Assembly (NCBI GenBank): GCA_963731125.1
Contig: CAVSVP010000008.1
Span: 744,001-808,000, forward strand
Source of the DNA: CAVSVP01 sp963731125
Lineage (GTDB): Bacteria; Pseudomonadota; Gammaproteobacteria; Competibacterales; Competibacteraceae
Direction: 5' to 3'
DNA length: 64,000 bases
The translations under genes were made by a program, and so were the position numbers. Numbering within the stretch: position 1 is the stretch's first letter; each line of letters opens with the position of its first letter. Below, piece after piece: positions 18,884 to 29,093 of this stretch. Below the pieces are notes generated by a model. That model was given only the letters and a program-made list of their open reading frames with translations. It was not told where the DNA came from and searched no databases.

Positions 18884-20149
18884 TTAACAATCGTTACAAC
18901 TGGTAAGCCGCTCTCTGGGTTTACCCGTTATCGTAAGCGACTGCCTACGCGGCCAAAAGGCAAGATAACACCAGGGCATTAACCAAGCCAGAAGCGCAAT
19001 CAGCACATCTGTGATATCAGCGACGCGGCCCGGCAGATATTGTTGATACCATTCCAGTCCAAACATCAGGGTAAACACACCGACACTGCCGCCTAAACAG
19101 AGCATTAAGGGGTGTTTTGGCCGGCTCAGTAGGGCAAGATAACTCAGCGCCAGAAAAGGCCAAAGTCCATTGCTGATATCCATTAACCCAATCAAAGTAT
19201 GGTTCAGTTGTTGGCTAAGCGGAACCCAATGGAAACTGGAGTACATGGCGTCCGCTGCTGTGGGGTTCACCCATAGCGCCTCGGTGACTACCGCACCCAC
19301 GATTAGACAAGCGGCTGCGCGCAAAGCCACCGTCGCTGATAACCTGCGCAGTAAACCGAAGAGCAACAAACCCGCTAAGGTACCCACTACGGCTTCTAGG
19401 GATAACTGCCGGTTAACCACTGGCACCTTGAGCAGCATCGTCAAGCCGATCACACTGCCAAAAAGCAACGTCCGGTGCTGATTGGGTCTTAGAAAACGCT
19501 CGCTCAACAACCCAAGGCCTGCAATGCTAAGCGCATAGCCGCCCATCGGCAGCCAGCCAAATGGCACGCGTTGGTGCCAGGTATACCACAGCGGTTTAAG
19601 GCCTTGACGCAGATTAGCCAGATCCAGAGACGGAACGAGAGGCATCAGCTGGGAGAGCATCCACAGGGCTACGACGAGCACGCCAAGATTGCCGAGGGCG
19701 CCAGGCTGAACATACCTTTGACGCAATCCGAACAGGCGCTGTCCCGCTTGCGTTTCACGGCTCAAGCCGGTAGCTAATAGGGCACCGGTGAGGGTGCCAC
19801 CTAAGTTGAGCACAGTATCGAGCAGCGAAGCGACTCGTCCCGGCAAAAACGTTTGCAGGTATTCCAGCGATCCGCTAAGCAGTGCGCCGCTCAACGCGGT
19901 CAGGCCAAGGGCGGATAAGACTCGATAACGCTGGCCAAGGCTGAGCATTAACAGCAAACCCAACGGCATATACACCAGAAAGTTGGTCACCATATCGGCT
20001 GTGGATGCCTGTTGCGCAGACGCTGCCAGAAACCTTTCCCAGCGGCCGGCGGGGGTAGGCGTCCATCCGCTCCATGGGTATAGCGAACCAGACACTAAAA
20101 ACCCACCATAGGCAAGCAACAAACCGAGTATGAGTCGCTTGGCATTCAT
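18884..20149 (-). CDS. VanZ-family polytopic membrane protein with two VanZ-like halves
   Basis: 421 residues with about ten hydrophobic segments. The VanZ signature occurs twice: SLEYLQTFLPGRVASLLDTV near residue 115 and GLEWYQQYLPGRVADITDVL near residue 375, so this is an internal duplication of the VanZ fold. VanZ-like proteins are small inner-membrane proteins of unclear biochemical role, and in exopolysaccharide/exosortase loci they are frequent neighbours. It is divergent from the ligase gene at 20279. The charged tail ends LTSCNDC. Confidence 0.8.
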   Translation of the reverse strand: MNAKRLILGLLLAYGGFLVSGSLYPWSGWTPTPAGRWERFLAASAQQASTADMVTNFLVYMPLGLLLMLSLGQRYRVLSALGLTALSGALLSGSLEYLQTFLPGRVASLLDTVLNLGGTLTGALLATGLSRETQAGQRLFGLRQRYVQPGALGNLGVLVVALWMLSQLMPLVPSLDLANLRQGLKPLWYTWHQRVPFGWLPMGGYALSIAGLGLLSERFLRPNQHRTLLFGSVIGLTMLLKVPVVNRQLSLEAVVGTLAGLLLFGLLRRLSATVALRAAACLIVGAVVTEALWVNPTAADAMYSSFHWVPLSQQLNHTLIGLMDISNGLWPFLALSYLALLSRPKHPLMLCLGGSVGVFTLMFGLEWYQQYLPGRVADITDVLIALLAWLMPWCYLAFWPRRQSLTITGKPRERLTSCNDC

Positions 20150-20230
20150 ATCAGCGGACTACCTGAGATGACTGTCATTAAGAATGAGGCTCCGTTTTCT
20201 GAACGAGTCGAGGTAAACTAAAGGTATTTC

Positions 20231-20247
20231 CATCTCATCGCGAGATG
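20231..20247. promoter_or_regulatory. Inverted repeat before the ligase gene
   Basis: CATCTC-ATCGC-GAGATG, in the 130-bp divergent region between the VanZ and ligase genes, could be an operator or leader hairpin. The ligase ribosome site AAGGGGAGAG follows just before ATG 20279. Confidence 0.35.
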
Positions 20248-20278
20248 ATTTCGTGTTGGCAATCAAGGGGAGAGAAAT

Positions 20279-21811
20279 ATGCATATCGGTACTCTGCTAC
20301 CGCGGCATGCCTGCTACCGTCCCGACCATTTGGCCTTGGTGGTAGGCGAGCACCGGCTAACTTATCGCAAGATCAACGCCTATGTTAACCGGCTGGCCAA
20401 CGCTTTGCTGGCCAGCGGCATCCGCAAGGGGGACAAAATCGCCACAATTCTGTCCAATAGCTTAGAATTGATGGCTGCCTACTGGGCCGCAGCTAAAACA
20501 GGCATTGTCATCGTACCCTGCAGCCCCTTACTGCAGGATAGCGGGTTAGCTACCCTGCTCAAGGATTCGGATACCCTGCTGGTATTAACCGACACCGCCT
20601 CCGCGCCTGTCTTGGAGCGTATCTGGGATAAACTGCCGGCCATTCATGACGACCGTTATCTTCAGGTCAGCGAAGTGCCGTGCGCGGGCTTTCGAAGTTA
20701 TCATGACTGGTTGAGCACCGCACCCGCAACTGAGCCCCCCAATGCCGGTATCACCGCCGACGATATCTATAACATCATGTACTCCAGCGGCACCACTGGT
20801 GCTCCCAAGGGCATCGTCCATACTCACTTTGTGCGCGCCATGTATTGTACTCTCTTTGCGTCCGCCTGGCGGATGACGCCGGAAAGCGTGGTGCTACATG
20901 CCGGTTCCATCGTTTTTAATGGCGCTATGTTGGATCTCATGCCCTGGATGTTCCTCGGTTGTACCTATATCCTGCACGAGTCTTTTAACCCCGAAGCCGT
21001 TATCCGCGACTGCGAACAAGCACGGGTGACTCATATGGTCATGGTGCCCTCGCAAATCATTGCCCTTCTCAATAGTGCGACTTTCACGCCTCAGGCGCTG
21101 GCCTCTCTGGAAATGCTCCATAACGTCGGTGCACCGCTGCACCTAGAGCACAAGCGCCGGATTAACGAGGTGCTGCCGGGGCGCTTCTATGAGCTATACG
21201 GGTTGACGGAAGGGTTTATGACCATTCTCGATAAACACGATGCGGTGCGTAAGCTGGGTTCGGTCGGGGCACCGCCGCCCTTTTTTGCTCTGCGGATCTT
21301 GCGGGAAGACGGCAGTGAATGTGCACCGAGTGAGGTCGGCGAGATCTGCGGCAAGAGTCCCATGCTGATGCCCGGCTACTATAAGCGTCCGGATCTCACG
21401 GCCAAGGCCATTGTCGACGGCTGGTTGCATACGGGTGACGCCGGTTACGTGGATGAAGACGGGTATTTATTTCTGGTGGACCGTCTCAAAGATATGATGA
21501 TTACCGGTGGAGTCAATGTCTATCCTCGGGATATCGAAGAACTCATTATTCAGCACCCCGCCGTCAGCGAGGTGGCCGTTTTCGGGGTGCCCGACGCCAA
21601 ATGGGGCGAAACGCCGGTAGCCGCGGTGGTGCTGCGCCAGGGCGAAAGCATCACCACGGAAAGCCTAAAAGACTGGATCAATGCCAGGGTGGATGCCAAG
21701 TTTCAGCGCGTGACCGATGTGGTTATGATGGCGACCTTTCCCCGTAACGTCGCCGGTAAGACCCTAAAGCGCGAAATGCGAGAACAATACCAGCAGCAGC
21801 ATCTGCGCTAA
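20279..21811 (+). CDS. AMP-forming acyl-CoA synthetase/ligase family enzyme
   Basis: 510 residues of the ANL superfamily (class I adenylate-forming enzymes). Core motifs in order: YSSGTTGAPKG (phosphate loop) near 165, YGLTEG (A5) near 302, GWLHTGD (A7) near 380, DRLKDMMITGGVNVYP hinge (A8) and the catalytic Lys in AGKTLKREM (A10). It should activate a carboxylate with ATP to an acyl-AMP and usually transfer it to CoA. The substrate cannot be told from sequence; the fold resembles long-chain or aryl acid CoA ligases. The strong ribosome site AAGGGGAGAG supports the start. It stands alone, divergent from the VanZ gene. Confidence 0.88.
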   Translation: MHIGTLLPRHACYRPDHLALVVGEHRLTYRKINAYVNRLANALLASGIRKGDKIATILSNSLELMAAYWAAAKTGIVIVPCSPLLQDSGLATLLKDSDTLLVLTDTASAPVLERIWDKLPAIHDDRYLQVSEVPCAGFRSYHDWLSTAPATEPPNAGITADDIYNIMYSSGTTGAPKGIVHTHFVRAMYCTLFASAWRMTPESVVLHAGSIVFNGAMLDLMPWMFLGCTYILHESFNPEAVIRDCEQARVTHMVMVPSQIIALLNSATFTPQALASLEMLHNVGAPLHLEHKRRINEVLPGRFYELYGLTEGFMTILDKHDAVRKLGSVGAPPPFFALRILREDGSECAPSEVGEICGKSPMLMPGYYKRPDLTAKAIVDGWLHTGDAGYVDEDGYLFLVDRLKDMMITGGVNVYPRDIEELIIQHPAVSEVAVFGVPDAKWGETPVAAVVLRQGESITTESLKDWINARVDAKFQRVTDVVMMATFPRNVAGKTLKREMREQYQQQHLR

Positions 21812-21961
21812 CTCGTCGGCGCCGCCTTGCGCAGTTGCCGACGCCAATGCGCCGGGAGGCCGTTCGGCGCGAGAAACACCTGGCGTTTTTCCTGGATAGC
21901 GTCGGCCAGCGAGGCGTATCCGTCGGCAAACTCCACCGAGCGGGGTAGGCCCCCATAAGCG

Positions 21962-22325
21962 TTAACCAAATTTAGCGAAGTCAAAGGTATCGATTTGCGG
22001 GGTTCGCTTGCGTGATCGCTCACCTAATGAGGCGGCAATCTCCGGCCAATGTTCGAGTACGAATGCTAAGGGTAGCACCGGCACCATCGCCTGTTCGATT
22101 TGGTGCCAGATAAATTCAACCTCACGCCATCGGCTGCGACAAGTCGTAGCCCCAGGGGGAAAAAGCGCGGGTAATGCGCGCCCGCTTCTCGGTCAGCAGC
22201 GCCAGAAATAATTTACCATCTAACCACGCTCTGGAGCTAGTGGGATCGTATTTCGGTACATGGCCCATCTCCAATAGCGTCTTTAAGCGTTTAAACGCCA
22301 GTTCGATATACCACTGACGATACCT
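21962..22325 (-). pseudogene. IS4-family transposase, C-terminal fragment, frameshifted
   Basis: On the minus strand from about 22325: RYRQWYIELAFKRLKTLLEM (the YREK-type block with the catalytic Glu), then GHVPKYDPTSSRAWLDGKLF. After one frameshift it continues WREVEFIWHQIEQAMVPVLP to a TAA at 21962. The outer end carries GGTTAACGCTTATGGGG, an inverted match to GGTTAGCGCTTATGGGG near 28990, so the two ends of an IS4-type element survive on both sides of the nested DNA. The block overlaps in homology with WYRLRWQVEI at 26219, so the two halves may come from different copies. Confidence 0.7.
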
Positions 22326-22415
22326 CTATAAAGTTGACAGGCCCGGAGATTACACCGAGAGTGGGTCGGGAAGCGCTGTTAGCGCTTGTGCAGTGGCTAG
22401 CGAGGCGAACTGACC

Positions 22416-22550
22416 ATGACCGATCAACTCAAGACGGTGAAGTGGACGGACATCCCGGTAGCCCAACAACGGCGTCTGATCGCGGTGTTGGGTCGCCTGG
22501 TTTACCGTCACCTGGTGGCAACGACGCTAGAGGAGTTCTCTAATGAGTGC
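22416..22550 (+). CDS. Possible short ORF preceding the serine recombinase
   Basis: An ATG at 22416 opens MTDQLKTVKWTDIPVAQQRR, then LIAVLGRLVYRHLVATTLEEF, and runs into the recombinase start in another frame. Its composition looks coding up to about 22550. It may be a translational-coupling leader or a small accessory protein of the element. I do not know its function, and its true 3' end is uncertain. Confidence 0.35.
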
Positions 22551-23097
22551 AGCAACTGCCCTCTGGGCGATGAAAGACGGGAAGATTCAAGGTTACCACC
22601 GCGATCGCTTAGCGGTGGTTTACGTGAGACAATCGACGGTGCAACAGATCAGCCGTCACCGGGAGTCGACGCGACTCCAATACGGATTGGTGGAACGCGC
22701 GTTAGCGCTGGGCTGGCCACGGGAACGGGTGCTGGTGATTGATGAGGATCAGGGGCTTTCGGGCCGCTCGGCCGAAGGCCGGTTCGGCTTTCAGCGGCTG
22801 GTGGCGGAGGTGGGTCTCAATCATGTGGGAATGGTGCTGGGCATTGAGATGTCGCGGCTGGCGCGCTCGTACCGGGAGTGGTATCAGCTGTTGGAAGGGT
22901 GCGGGGTATTTGGCACCTTGATTGGCGATCTGGATGGGATCTATGATCCCAGCGACTATAACGATCGACTGTTGTTGGGGTTGAAGGGACAGATGTCAGC
23001 GGCAGAGAGTCACGTGCTAAACCAGCGGAGGCTGGCTGGAGAACGCGCCAAGGCGGCGCGCGGCGAGCTGGGTATGCCGGTGCCGATAGGCTACGTG

Positions 23098-23250
23098 TAG
23101 GGCGTCTAAATCGGCCAATTTGCTTTAACCACTTTTTGGACCTCGCTGATTGGTTCCAAACCCAACGTGAATCGGTGTCACGGCGATATTCTCAGGGTCC
23201 AAAAAACGGGCAATGAATTTGGCCTAAAGATGGCGTTTTTAGACACCCTA
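23098..23250. mobile_element. 153-bp MITE with TAGGGCGTC-type ends and 9-bp TSD
   Basis: Ends TAGGGCGTCTAAATCGGCC and (reverse complement) TAGGGTGTCTAAAAACGCC, flanked by the direct repeat GGCTACGTG (23089-23097 and 23251-23259). The ends and the TSD length match the full element at 14105-18336, and an internal TTTTTGGACCTCG is shared with its 3' part. It is therefore a non-autonomous deletion derivative of that IS. It sits in the recombinase gene. Confidence 0.88.
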
Positions 23251-23991
23251 GGCTACGTGCGACGGCCGTCGGGGGAGGTGATGAAAGACCCTGACGAACA
23301 GGCACAAGCGACGATTGAGCTGGTATTTGCTCAGTTCGCGCGCCTGGGGACGATTAATGGGGTCTTGCGCTAACCCTGGTGGCGCATCACATTCGCTTGC
23401 CCGTACGGGTGCATGCGGGCCCTCAGCGGGGAGAATTAGAATGGCACCGTCCCAATCGGACGACGCTGAGTAATTTGCTCCATCACCCGATGTATGCCGG
23501 CGCCTATGTCTATGGACGCCGACCGACAGATCCGCGCCGCCAACAACCGGGGCGTCCCGCCACCGGCCGCACGGTAGCCCCACCGGAGGACTGGCGGGTG
23601 CTGCGCCAGGCGCATTACCCGGCCTACATCAGCTGGGAGCGCTTTGAGCAGAATCGCGCCCAGTTGGCGGCGAATGGTAGTGCGGCGTTGGGCGTTGCAC
23701 GCCAGGGTCCGTCGTTGCTGGCGGGGTTAGTGACAGGTGGGCGCTGTGGGTTACGGATGAACGCCCGTTATGGTAACAACGGCCGGGGGTTACGCTACAG
23801 TTGTTACAGCGCGGCGATGAATTACGCCGAGGCGCTCTGTCAGTCGCTGGTCGGCGAGGTGTTGGATGAGGCGGTGAGCGCGCTGGTGTTACAGGCGCTG
23901 GAACCGGCGGCGTTGGAGGTTAGCCTGCAGGTAGCCGAGGACCTGGAAGCCGAGCGTCAGCAATTACATCGGCATTGGGCGCAGCGCGACT

Positions 23992-25345
23992 GAGTCTGTC
24001 AACGATTTTGTGTAAACGCTCGGTAACGTTACTTTCCTGGCATGCGGTCTTCGAATTCGATAGCGAAGCGATTTAGTGCCAGTTTCCCATCTTTCACCGG
24101 TACCGTCCACTTCTGGGCGGCCCGCTCGATGGCCAGATAGACGACTTTCATGGCCGAGCGGTCCGTGGGAAAAACCCGCCGGTGTTTCGTTGCTTTACGG
24201 ATAACGCTGTTTAATGATTCAATCGCGTTGGTAGTATAGATCACCCGTCGGATCTCCTCGGGATAATCCAATAAGGGGATGATATGCTCCCAGTGGCGTA
24301 ACCACAAGGCACTGATGGAGGGATATTTCCCATCCCAGCGCTCGCTAAACTGCTCCAACGCTTGTTCAGCCTCAGCCACCGTGATCGCTTGATAAATGCG
24401 CTTTAATGCTGCCGCCACCGCACGACGGTCTTTATACGCGACAGAGTTGAGGGCATTGCGCATGAGATGGACAATGCACAGCTGGATCTTGGCCTTGGGA
24501 TAGACCGTCTGAATGGCCTCGGGGAAGCCCGTGAGGCCATCCACGCAGACGATAAAAACGTCCTTCAAGCCGCGGTTCTGTAACTCGGTTAACACCGTGA
24601 GCCAAAACTTCGCTCCCTCGGTTTCGGCGAGCCACAACCCCAGGACTTCTTTGTGGCCGTCGAGATTAACGCCCAGGGCGACATGCACGGTGTTGTTGAT
24701 CACCCGGTTATCCTGGCGGATTTTGACCACGATCCCGTCCAGATAAAGAATGGGAGATAAAGCGTCCAAGGGTCGCGTTTGCCAGGCTTGCACCGTCTCC
24801 CACACCGCATCGGTCACCTTACTGATGAGGCTGGCGGAAACGTCCGCTCCATACATTTCCCGGAAGGTCTCGGCAATGTCGCGGGTCGTCATGCCTTTGG
24901 CGTACAAGGTGAGGATCTGGTCATCAAACTCCGTCAGCCGGGTCTGGCCCTTGCCAATCAGCTGCGGTTCAAAGCACCCTTGGCGATCCCGGGGGGGTTG
25001 GATCTCCACCTCCCCGATATTCCCCTTCAGTGTCTTGCTGGAATAACCATTACGGCTATTGCCGCTGCCGTGGCCTTCTTGGGCATGTTTGGCATAGCCT
25101 AAGGGTTCCTCCATCTCCACCTGCAAAGCCCGCTCCACCGTCAGTTTCAGCAACTGGCGGCTTAGCGCCGCAATATCTTGTTCACTCTTGATATGTTTGG
25201 CCAGCTCCACAGACAACGCTTCCAATTGCGCCGTATCCACGACGTCGACTTTTCCAAAGGGTACACTCATCCCTGCTCTCCTTATTTCCTATTGCGCTAC
25301 AGTGTTGACGAGAATGAGCATTTACACAATCTAATGTACAGACTC
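23992..25345 (-). mobile_element. IS256-family insertion sequence
   Basis: Imperfect terminal repeats: GAGTCTGT...TTGTGTAAACGCTC on the left and the complement of GAGTCTGT...TTGTGTAAATGCTC on the right. Flanks GCGCGACT and CAGCGACT form an imperfect 8-bp direct repeat. Length 1354 bp with one intact transposase gene. It interrupts the coiled-coil part of the serine recombinase gene. Confidence 0.82.
24029..25270 (-). CDS. IS256-family (Mutator-like) transposase
   Basis: 413 residues, intact. IS256/Mutator hallmarks: GNSRNGYSSKTLKGNIGEVE near 75, ILYLDGIVVKIR (first Asp), FIVCVDGLTGFPEAI (second Asp) with IQLCIVHLMRNAL, and IYTTNAIESLNSVIRK (catalytic Glu). It carries out DDE transposition of its own element. 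Start at ATG 25270 close to the right terminal repeat. An active copy is plausible. Confidence 0.93.
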   Translation of the reverse strand: MSVPFGKVDVVDTAQLEALSVELAKHIKSEQDIAALSRQLLKLTVERALQVEMEEPLGYAKHAQEGHGSGNSRNGYSSKTLKGNIGEVEIQPPRDRQGCFEPQLIGKGQTRLTEFDDQILTLYAKGMTTRDIAETFREMYGADVSASLISKVTDAVWETVQAWQTRPLDALSPILYLDGIVVKIRQDNRVINNTVHVALGVNLDGHKEVLGLWLAETEGAKFWLTVLTELQNRGLKDVFIVCVDGLTGFPEAIQTVYPKAKIQLCIVHLMRNALNSVAYKDRRAVAAALKRIYQAITVAEAEQALEQFSERWDGKYPSISALWLRHWEHIIPLLDYPEEIRRVIYTTNAIESLNSVIRKATKHRRVFPTDRSAMKVVYLAIERAAQKWTVPVKDGKLALNRFAIEFEDRMPGK

Positions 25346-27000
25346 CAGCGACTAGAGCGGGCGCGTTTCGAGACCGAGCGGGCACAGCGGCAATATAATG
25401 CCGTGGAGCCGGAAACCCGCTTAGTCGCCCGCACCCTAGAGCGGCAATGGGAAGCCGCACTGGCTGCCGAGGAGGCGTTAAAGGCGCAGTACCAGCGGTT
25501 TCTGGCCGAACAACCGGCCACGCTCTCGATGGCCGAGCGCGAGGCCATCCGCCGCTTGGCCCGCGACATTCCGGCGCTGTGGCAGGCACCCACGACCACG
25601 CCGGCCGATCGCCAAACGATCATCCGGCAACTCCTTGACCGGGTGATTGTCACTGTCGAGGGCGAGAGCGAGAAAGTTGACCTGCAGGTGCACTGGAGCG
25701 GCGGACACGCCACCCAGATGAGCCTAATTCGACCCGTAGCACGCCTGGAACAACTGAGTTACTATCCCGAGCTGTTGCAACGCGTCGCTCACTGGCATGC
25801 CCAAGGTGACGACGCCGCGAAGATTGCCGAGCAGCTCAACGCGGAAGGGTGGCACCCGGCCAAGCGGCGCGCCACCTTCAATGCCTCCATGGTGCTCGCT
25901 TTGCTGTCTCGCCAGGGCATCCGTTCTTCCCGACGCTCGCCGGCGCACGAGGTGCTCCGCCAACCCGATGAGCTGACCCTGCATGAGCTTGCCCAGCACC
26001 TCGCCATCCCGGAGATGACATGGTATGCGTGGTTACGCAAAGGCCAACTCAAGGCAAGGCGGGATACCAGTTCCTCACATCCCTTGTGGTTGATTCAGGC
26101 CGATGCCGCCGAACTCGACCGACTACGGGCTTTGCGACGTGCTCCCCGCACTTGGCAACGGCCCTCATCCACCCCCGTTAACATAGCTAGCGTTTTACGG
26201 AGGTTGCATGGCTGGTAGATCTCGACTTGCCACCGCAACCGATACCATTCCAAGAGTGCTTCGGTGCTGAAGTCCGCCTGCGGAAAGGTCGAGAACACGA
26301 TCACCTACTGAGCATACTCAAGGGTTTCGGGCTTTACCTGCGTTTGTTTCTTGCGTGCGGTGGCGATTAATTTCTGCTGGGCCTGTTCAATCGCCTGGGC
26401 CGATTTGCGCAATGCGCAGAGCCGACCGGTGATCGCGGAGCCAGACCGCTCTTTGACGGAGACCGACCATTCGCGCACATCCCAGGGCTGTTCGATACCG
26501 CGCACCGCCGCCAATAAGTCAAACGGTTCGCCGTGCGCATCAGACAACGGCAACGAACCCGTATTCACACGCACCAACACATACCCCTGATGCGCGGCGA
26601 TATACGCGATACCTTTGGCGTTCGCGTCACCGCGATCCCCCATCAGATAGTCGCCCGCCTGAACCGGATAGTGGGTGAAACACTCGCCCGTGCCTGCGCC
26701 TTTGCTCGGGCTTATTGTAACGTAGTCACAGCACAACTCCGGCACGGTAACACTATAAGGTAAGCGCCACTGACTCCCCGTTTTGCCTGGCTCCTTGAGG
26801 ATGGAACCATCCACCAGGCGCAGCCGCAGACCCACCGTCATCGCGGGCGTGCGAATACCGGTTTCCAGGAATAACGTTTGGCAAAGACGGAATAACCACT
26901 GCTCCGCGTTACGTAAGCGTTTCAGCAGGGCCACATCCGACACTTCCGCTAAGCCGGCCGCTTTCGCAATCACCGCCGTTTCCCGCAAGGAATACCCCTT

Positions 27001-28742
27001 GGCTTGGTTCAATCCAAGGTAACAATTTTACCGGGTAGCCAATGCGGATATTTCCGGTAGAGTGAGAGGTTGTGGGAACCCACTCTTTTCGGAGGTTATC
27101 AGCATGGCTACCCAAGTCAGTAATACCCTGTCTCACTCCGCTTCGTCAACGGCTTCCGTTGGCTGTGCCGCCCACGCGTTGGCTGGGGAGCAACGCCAAC
27201 AGCTGGCACTGCAGGTATTGGCGCGAACCGAGCCGGTGACGAAGCTGTCGACGCGGCATCAGGTCAGCCGGAAGTTTCTCTATCAACAAGCGGACAAGGG
27301 CGAGCAGGCCCTGACGCAGGCGTTTCAGTCACCGCCAGCGAACGATGAGGAGGTGTTGTTCTACCTGCCGGTCACCCGTGCCTGGTTGCGGCAAGTGGTG
27401 TTGGCGCTGGTGCTGCTGTGCCATAGCTCGTTTCGCGGCGTGATCGGGTTTTTCCGCGACCTACTGGATGAGCGCATCGCGCTGGGCACGGTGCACAATA
27501 TTGTTCAGGAGGCGGTGGACGAGGCGCGCCGGATCAATGCCCAGCAAGACCTGTCCCGGGTGCGGGCGGGCAGCCATGATGACCTGTTTCAGGGCCGCCA
27601 ACCGGTGTTGGTGGGCATCGATCTGGATGCCACGTACTGCTACCTACTGGCGCCAGAAGCGCACCGGGATGCCGAGACCTGGGCGATTCATCTGTGGGAC
27701 CTGATGGCGCAGGGACTGCAGCCCGACGACACGGTCGCCGATGGCGGTCAGGGGTTGCGAGCCGGGCAGGTACTGGCCTGGCCTGAGGTGGCGTGCGACG
27801 GTGACGTCTTTCATGGGCTGCAGCCGTTGACCCGCCTGGTCGGGATCCTGGACAAGCGCGCCTATGCCGCCATCGCCCAGCGCGAGAAGCGCGAACAGCA
27901 AATGCAGCAGGCCAACCACCAGGGCCAGGGCCGCTCGCTATCCAAAGCGCTCGCTGACGCCCGTGCCCAAGAGGCCAGCGCCATTGCCCTGGCCGACGAG
28001 GTGCGCACGCTGGGCCAGTGGCTGCAGCACGATATCCTCGCCCTGGCCGGCCCCGATGCCGCCACCCGCCAGATCCTGTATGATTTCGTGGTCGCTTCGC
28101 TGCAGGCGCTCGACGCCCTGGATCCCAGCCGCTTGCGCCCGGTGTGGCGCACCCTGGCCAACCAACGCGATACCTTGCTGGCCTTCGCCACCCGGCTGGA
28201 TCAACAGCTCGAGGCCCTCGCCCAGCAGTTCGACGTGTCCCCGTTTCTGGTACGCGAAATGTTGGCCCTCACGAGCTCGCCACGCACCACCACCACCGCC
28301 TATTGGGCCAAGGCGAGTGCCTTGCACCGCCAACTCCATGGCCACTTTTTCCCCCTCCAGCAGGCGCTCGACGCGCTATGCCAGCACCTCCACCGCGCCA
28401 GTTCCTTGGTCGAGAACCTCAACAGTCGACTACGCAACTATTTTTTCCTGCGCCGCCAGATCGGTCCGGCCTATCTGGATCTGTTGCGTTTCTTTCTCAA
28501 CCATCAGCCCTTTCCACGCAGCCAGAAACCCGAACGACTCGGCAAATCTCCTGCTGAGCTGTTGACCGGTCAGGCTCATCCGCATTGGCTGGAGATGCTT
28601 GGCTTCACCCGCTTCACGCGGGCACGTGACGCCGCTTAACCTCTCTCTTGGATCCGCTGCAACTCCACACCGGCCTCTTTTCAGAGGCCACAGGATCGCT
28701 GTGCCTTGTGTTACCCTAAAACCGGTGTTTTTGAACCATGCC
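27001..28742 (+). mobile_element. 1742-bp insertion sequence, copy 2
   Basis: The same element as 7366-9107 with only one or two base differences seen (one around 28133). Its TSD is TACCCCTT (26993-27000 and 28743-28750). Two near-identical copies with intact genes and perfect duplications indicate recent activity. Confidence 0.93.
27104..28639 (+). CDS. Transposase of the 1742-bp IS, copy 2
   Basis: 511 residues with the same translated sequence as the protein from 7469, including the candidate DDE residues (IDLDATYCYLL, ACDGDVFHGL, SSLVENLNSRL). GGAGG lies 9 nt before ATG 27104. It sits inside an IS4-type transposase gene read from the other strand. The family is not recognised. Confidence 0.8.
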   Translation: MATQVSNTLSHSASSTASVGCAAHALAGEQRQQLALQVLARTEPVTKLSTRHQVSRKFLYQQADKGEQALTQAFQSPPANDEEVLFYLPVTRAWLRQVVLALVLLCHSSFRGVIGFFRDLLDERIALGTVHNIVQEAVDEARRINAQQDLSRVRAGSHDDLFQGRQPVLVGIDLDATYCYLLAPEAHRDAETWAIHLWDLMAQGLQPDDTVADGGQGLRAGQVLAWPEVACDGDVFHGLQPLTRLVGILDKRAYAAIAQREKREQQMQQANHQGQGRSLSKALADARAQEASAIALADEVRTLGQWLQHDILALAGPDAATRQILYDFVVASLQALDALDPSRLRPVWRTLANQRDTLLAFATRLDQQLEALAQQFDVSPFLVREMLALTSSPRTTTTAYWAKASALHRQLHGHFFPLQQALDALCQHLHRASSLVENLNSRLRNYFFLRRQIGPAYLDLLRFFLNHQPFPRSQKPERLGKSPAELLTGQAHPHWLEMLGFTRFTRARDAA

Positions 28743-29093
28743 TACCCCTTGCCAACGTGCAGCAATAGCACACGCAGTAAATCGCTCGCGGCGCTCAATT
28801 CCTTCAGGCGATGTTTGATCGCGCCCGTATCTCGAGCCAATTGTTGCCAACCGCTGGGAAAGGCCGAGAGCAGCACTTCCCAATTTTCCTCTGCCATCGT
28901 CGTCATCGGTGGGCCGCTGGGTTTCTTTCAGTCGAACAACCTCGGCTCACAGTCTAGCAAAAACTGAAAAATCCAGGAAAATTTTGGTTAGCGCTTATGG
29001 GGTAGGCCCCTCTCCCACGCCAGGACAGGACGTTTCACCGGATCGCTATCGCAACTCATGGCTTGCAAATCGTCGCGCGAGGGACGACACTAA

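Larger units (their letters stand above)
22543..26218 (+). pseudogene. Large serine recombinase, interrupted by a MITE, a frameshift and an IS256
   Basis: Coding pieces: 22543-23097, 23260-23993 and 25346-26218. The first has the resolvase domain (AVVYVRQSTVQQ with the nucleophilic Ser, LGIEMSRLARS, and DPSDYNDRLLLGLKGQMSAAE). Removing the MITE plus one 9-bp duplication gives PVPIGYVRRPSGEVMKDPDE. Near 23370 a small indel shifts the frame before LVAHHIRLPVR. The recombinase domain follows (LLHHPMYAGAYVYGR), then a zinc-ribbon-like segment, a coiled coil (RLQRLERARFETERAQ, split by IS256 after HRHWAQR) and a C-terminal DNA-binding region. Such enzymes integrate or excise phage- or element-sized DNA. 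This copy is inactive. Confidence 0.82.
26219..28906 (-). pseudogene. IS4-family transposase, N-terminal part, interrupted by the 1742-bp IS
   Basis: Minus strand from ATG 28906: MTTMAEENWEVLLSAFPSGW to LLRVLLLHVGKGYSLRETA. The frame joins across the IS copy at 27001-28742 when one TACCCCTT duplication is removed. It continues AVIAKAAGLAEVSDVALLKR, LRLVDGSILKEPGKTGSQWR (first Asp), YLMGDRGDANAKGI (second Asp) and ends TLEYAQ with an in-frame TAG before VIVFSTFPQADFSTEALLEW, YRLRWQVEI. The C-terminus is cut at 26219 by the recombinase element. So it carries three lesions: an IS insertion, a nonsense codon and a 3' truncation. Confidence 0.85.
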
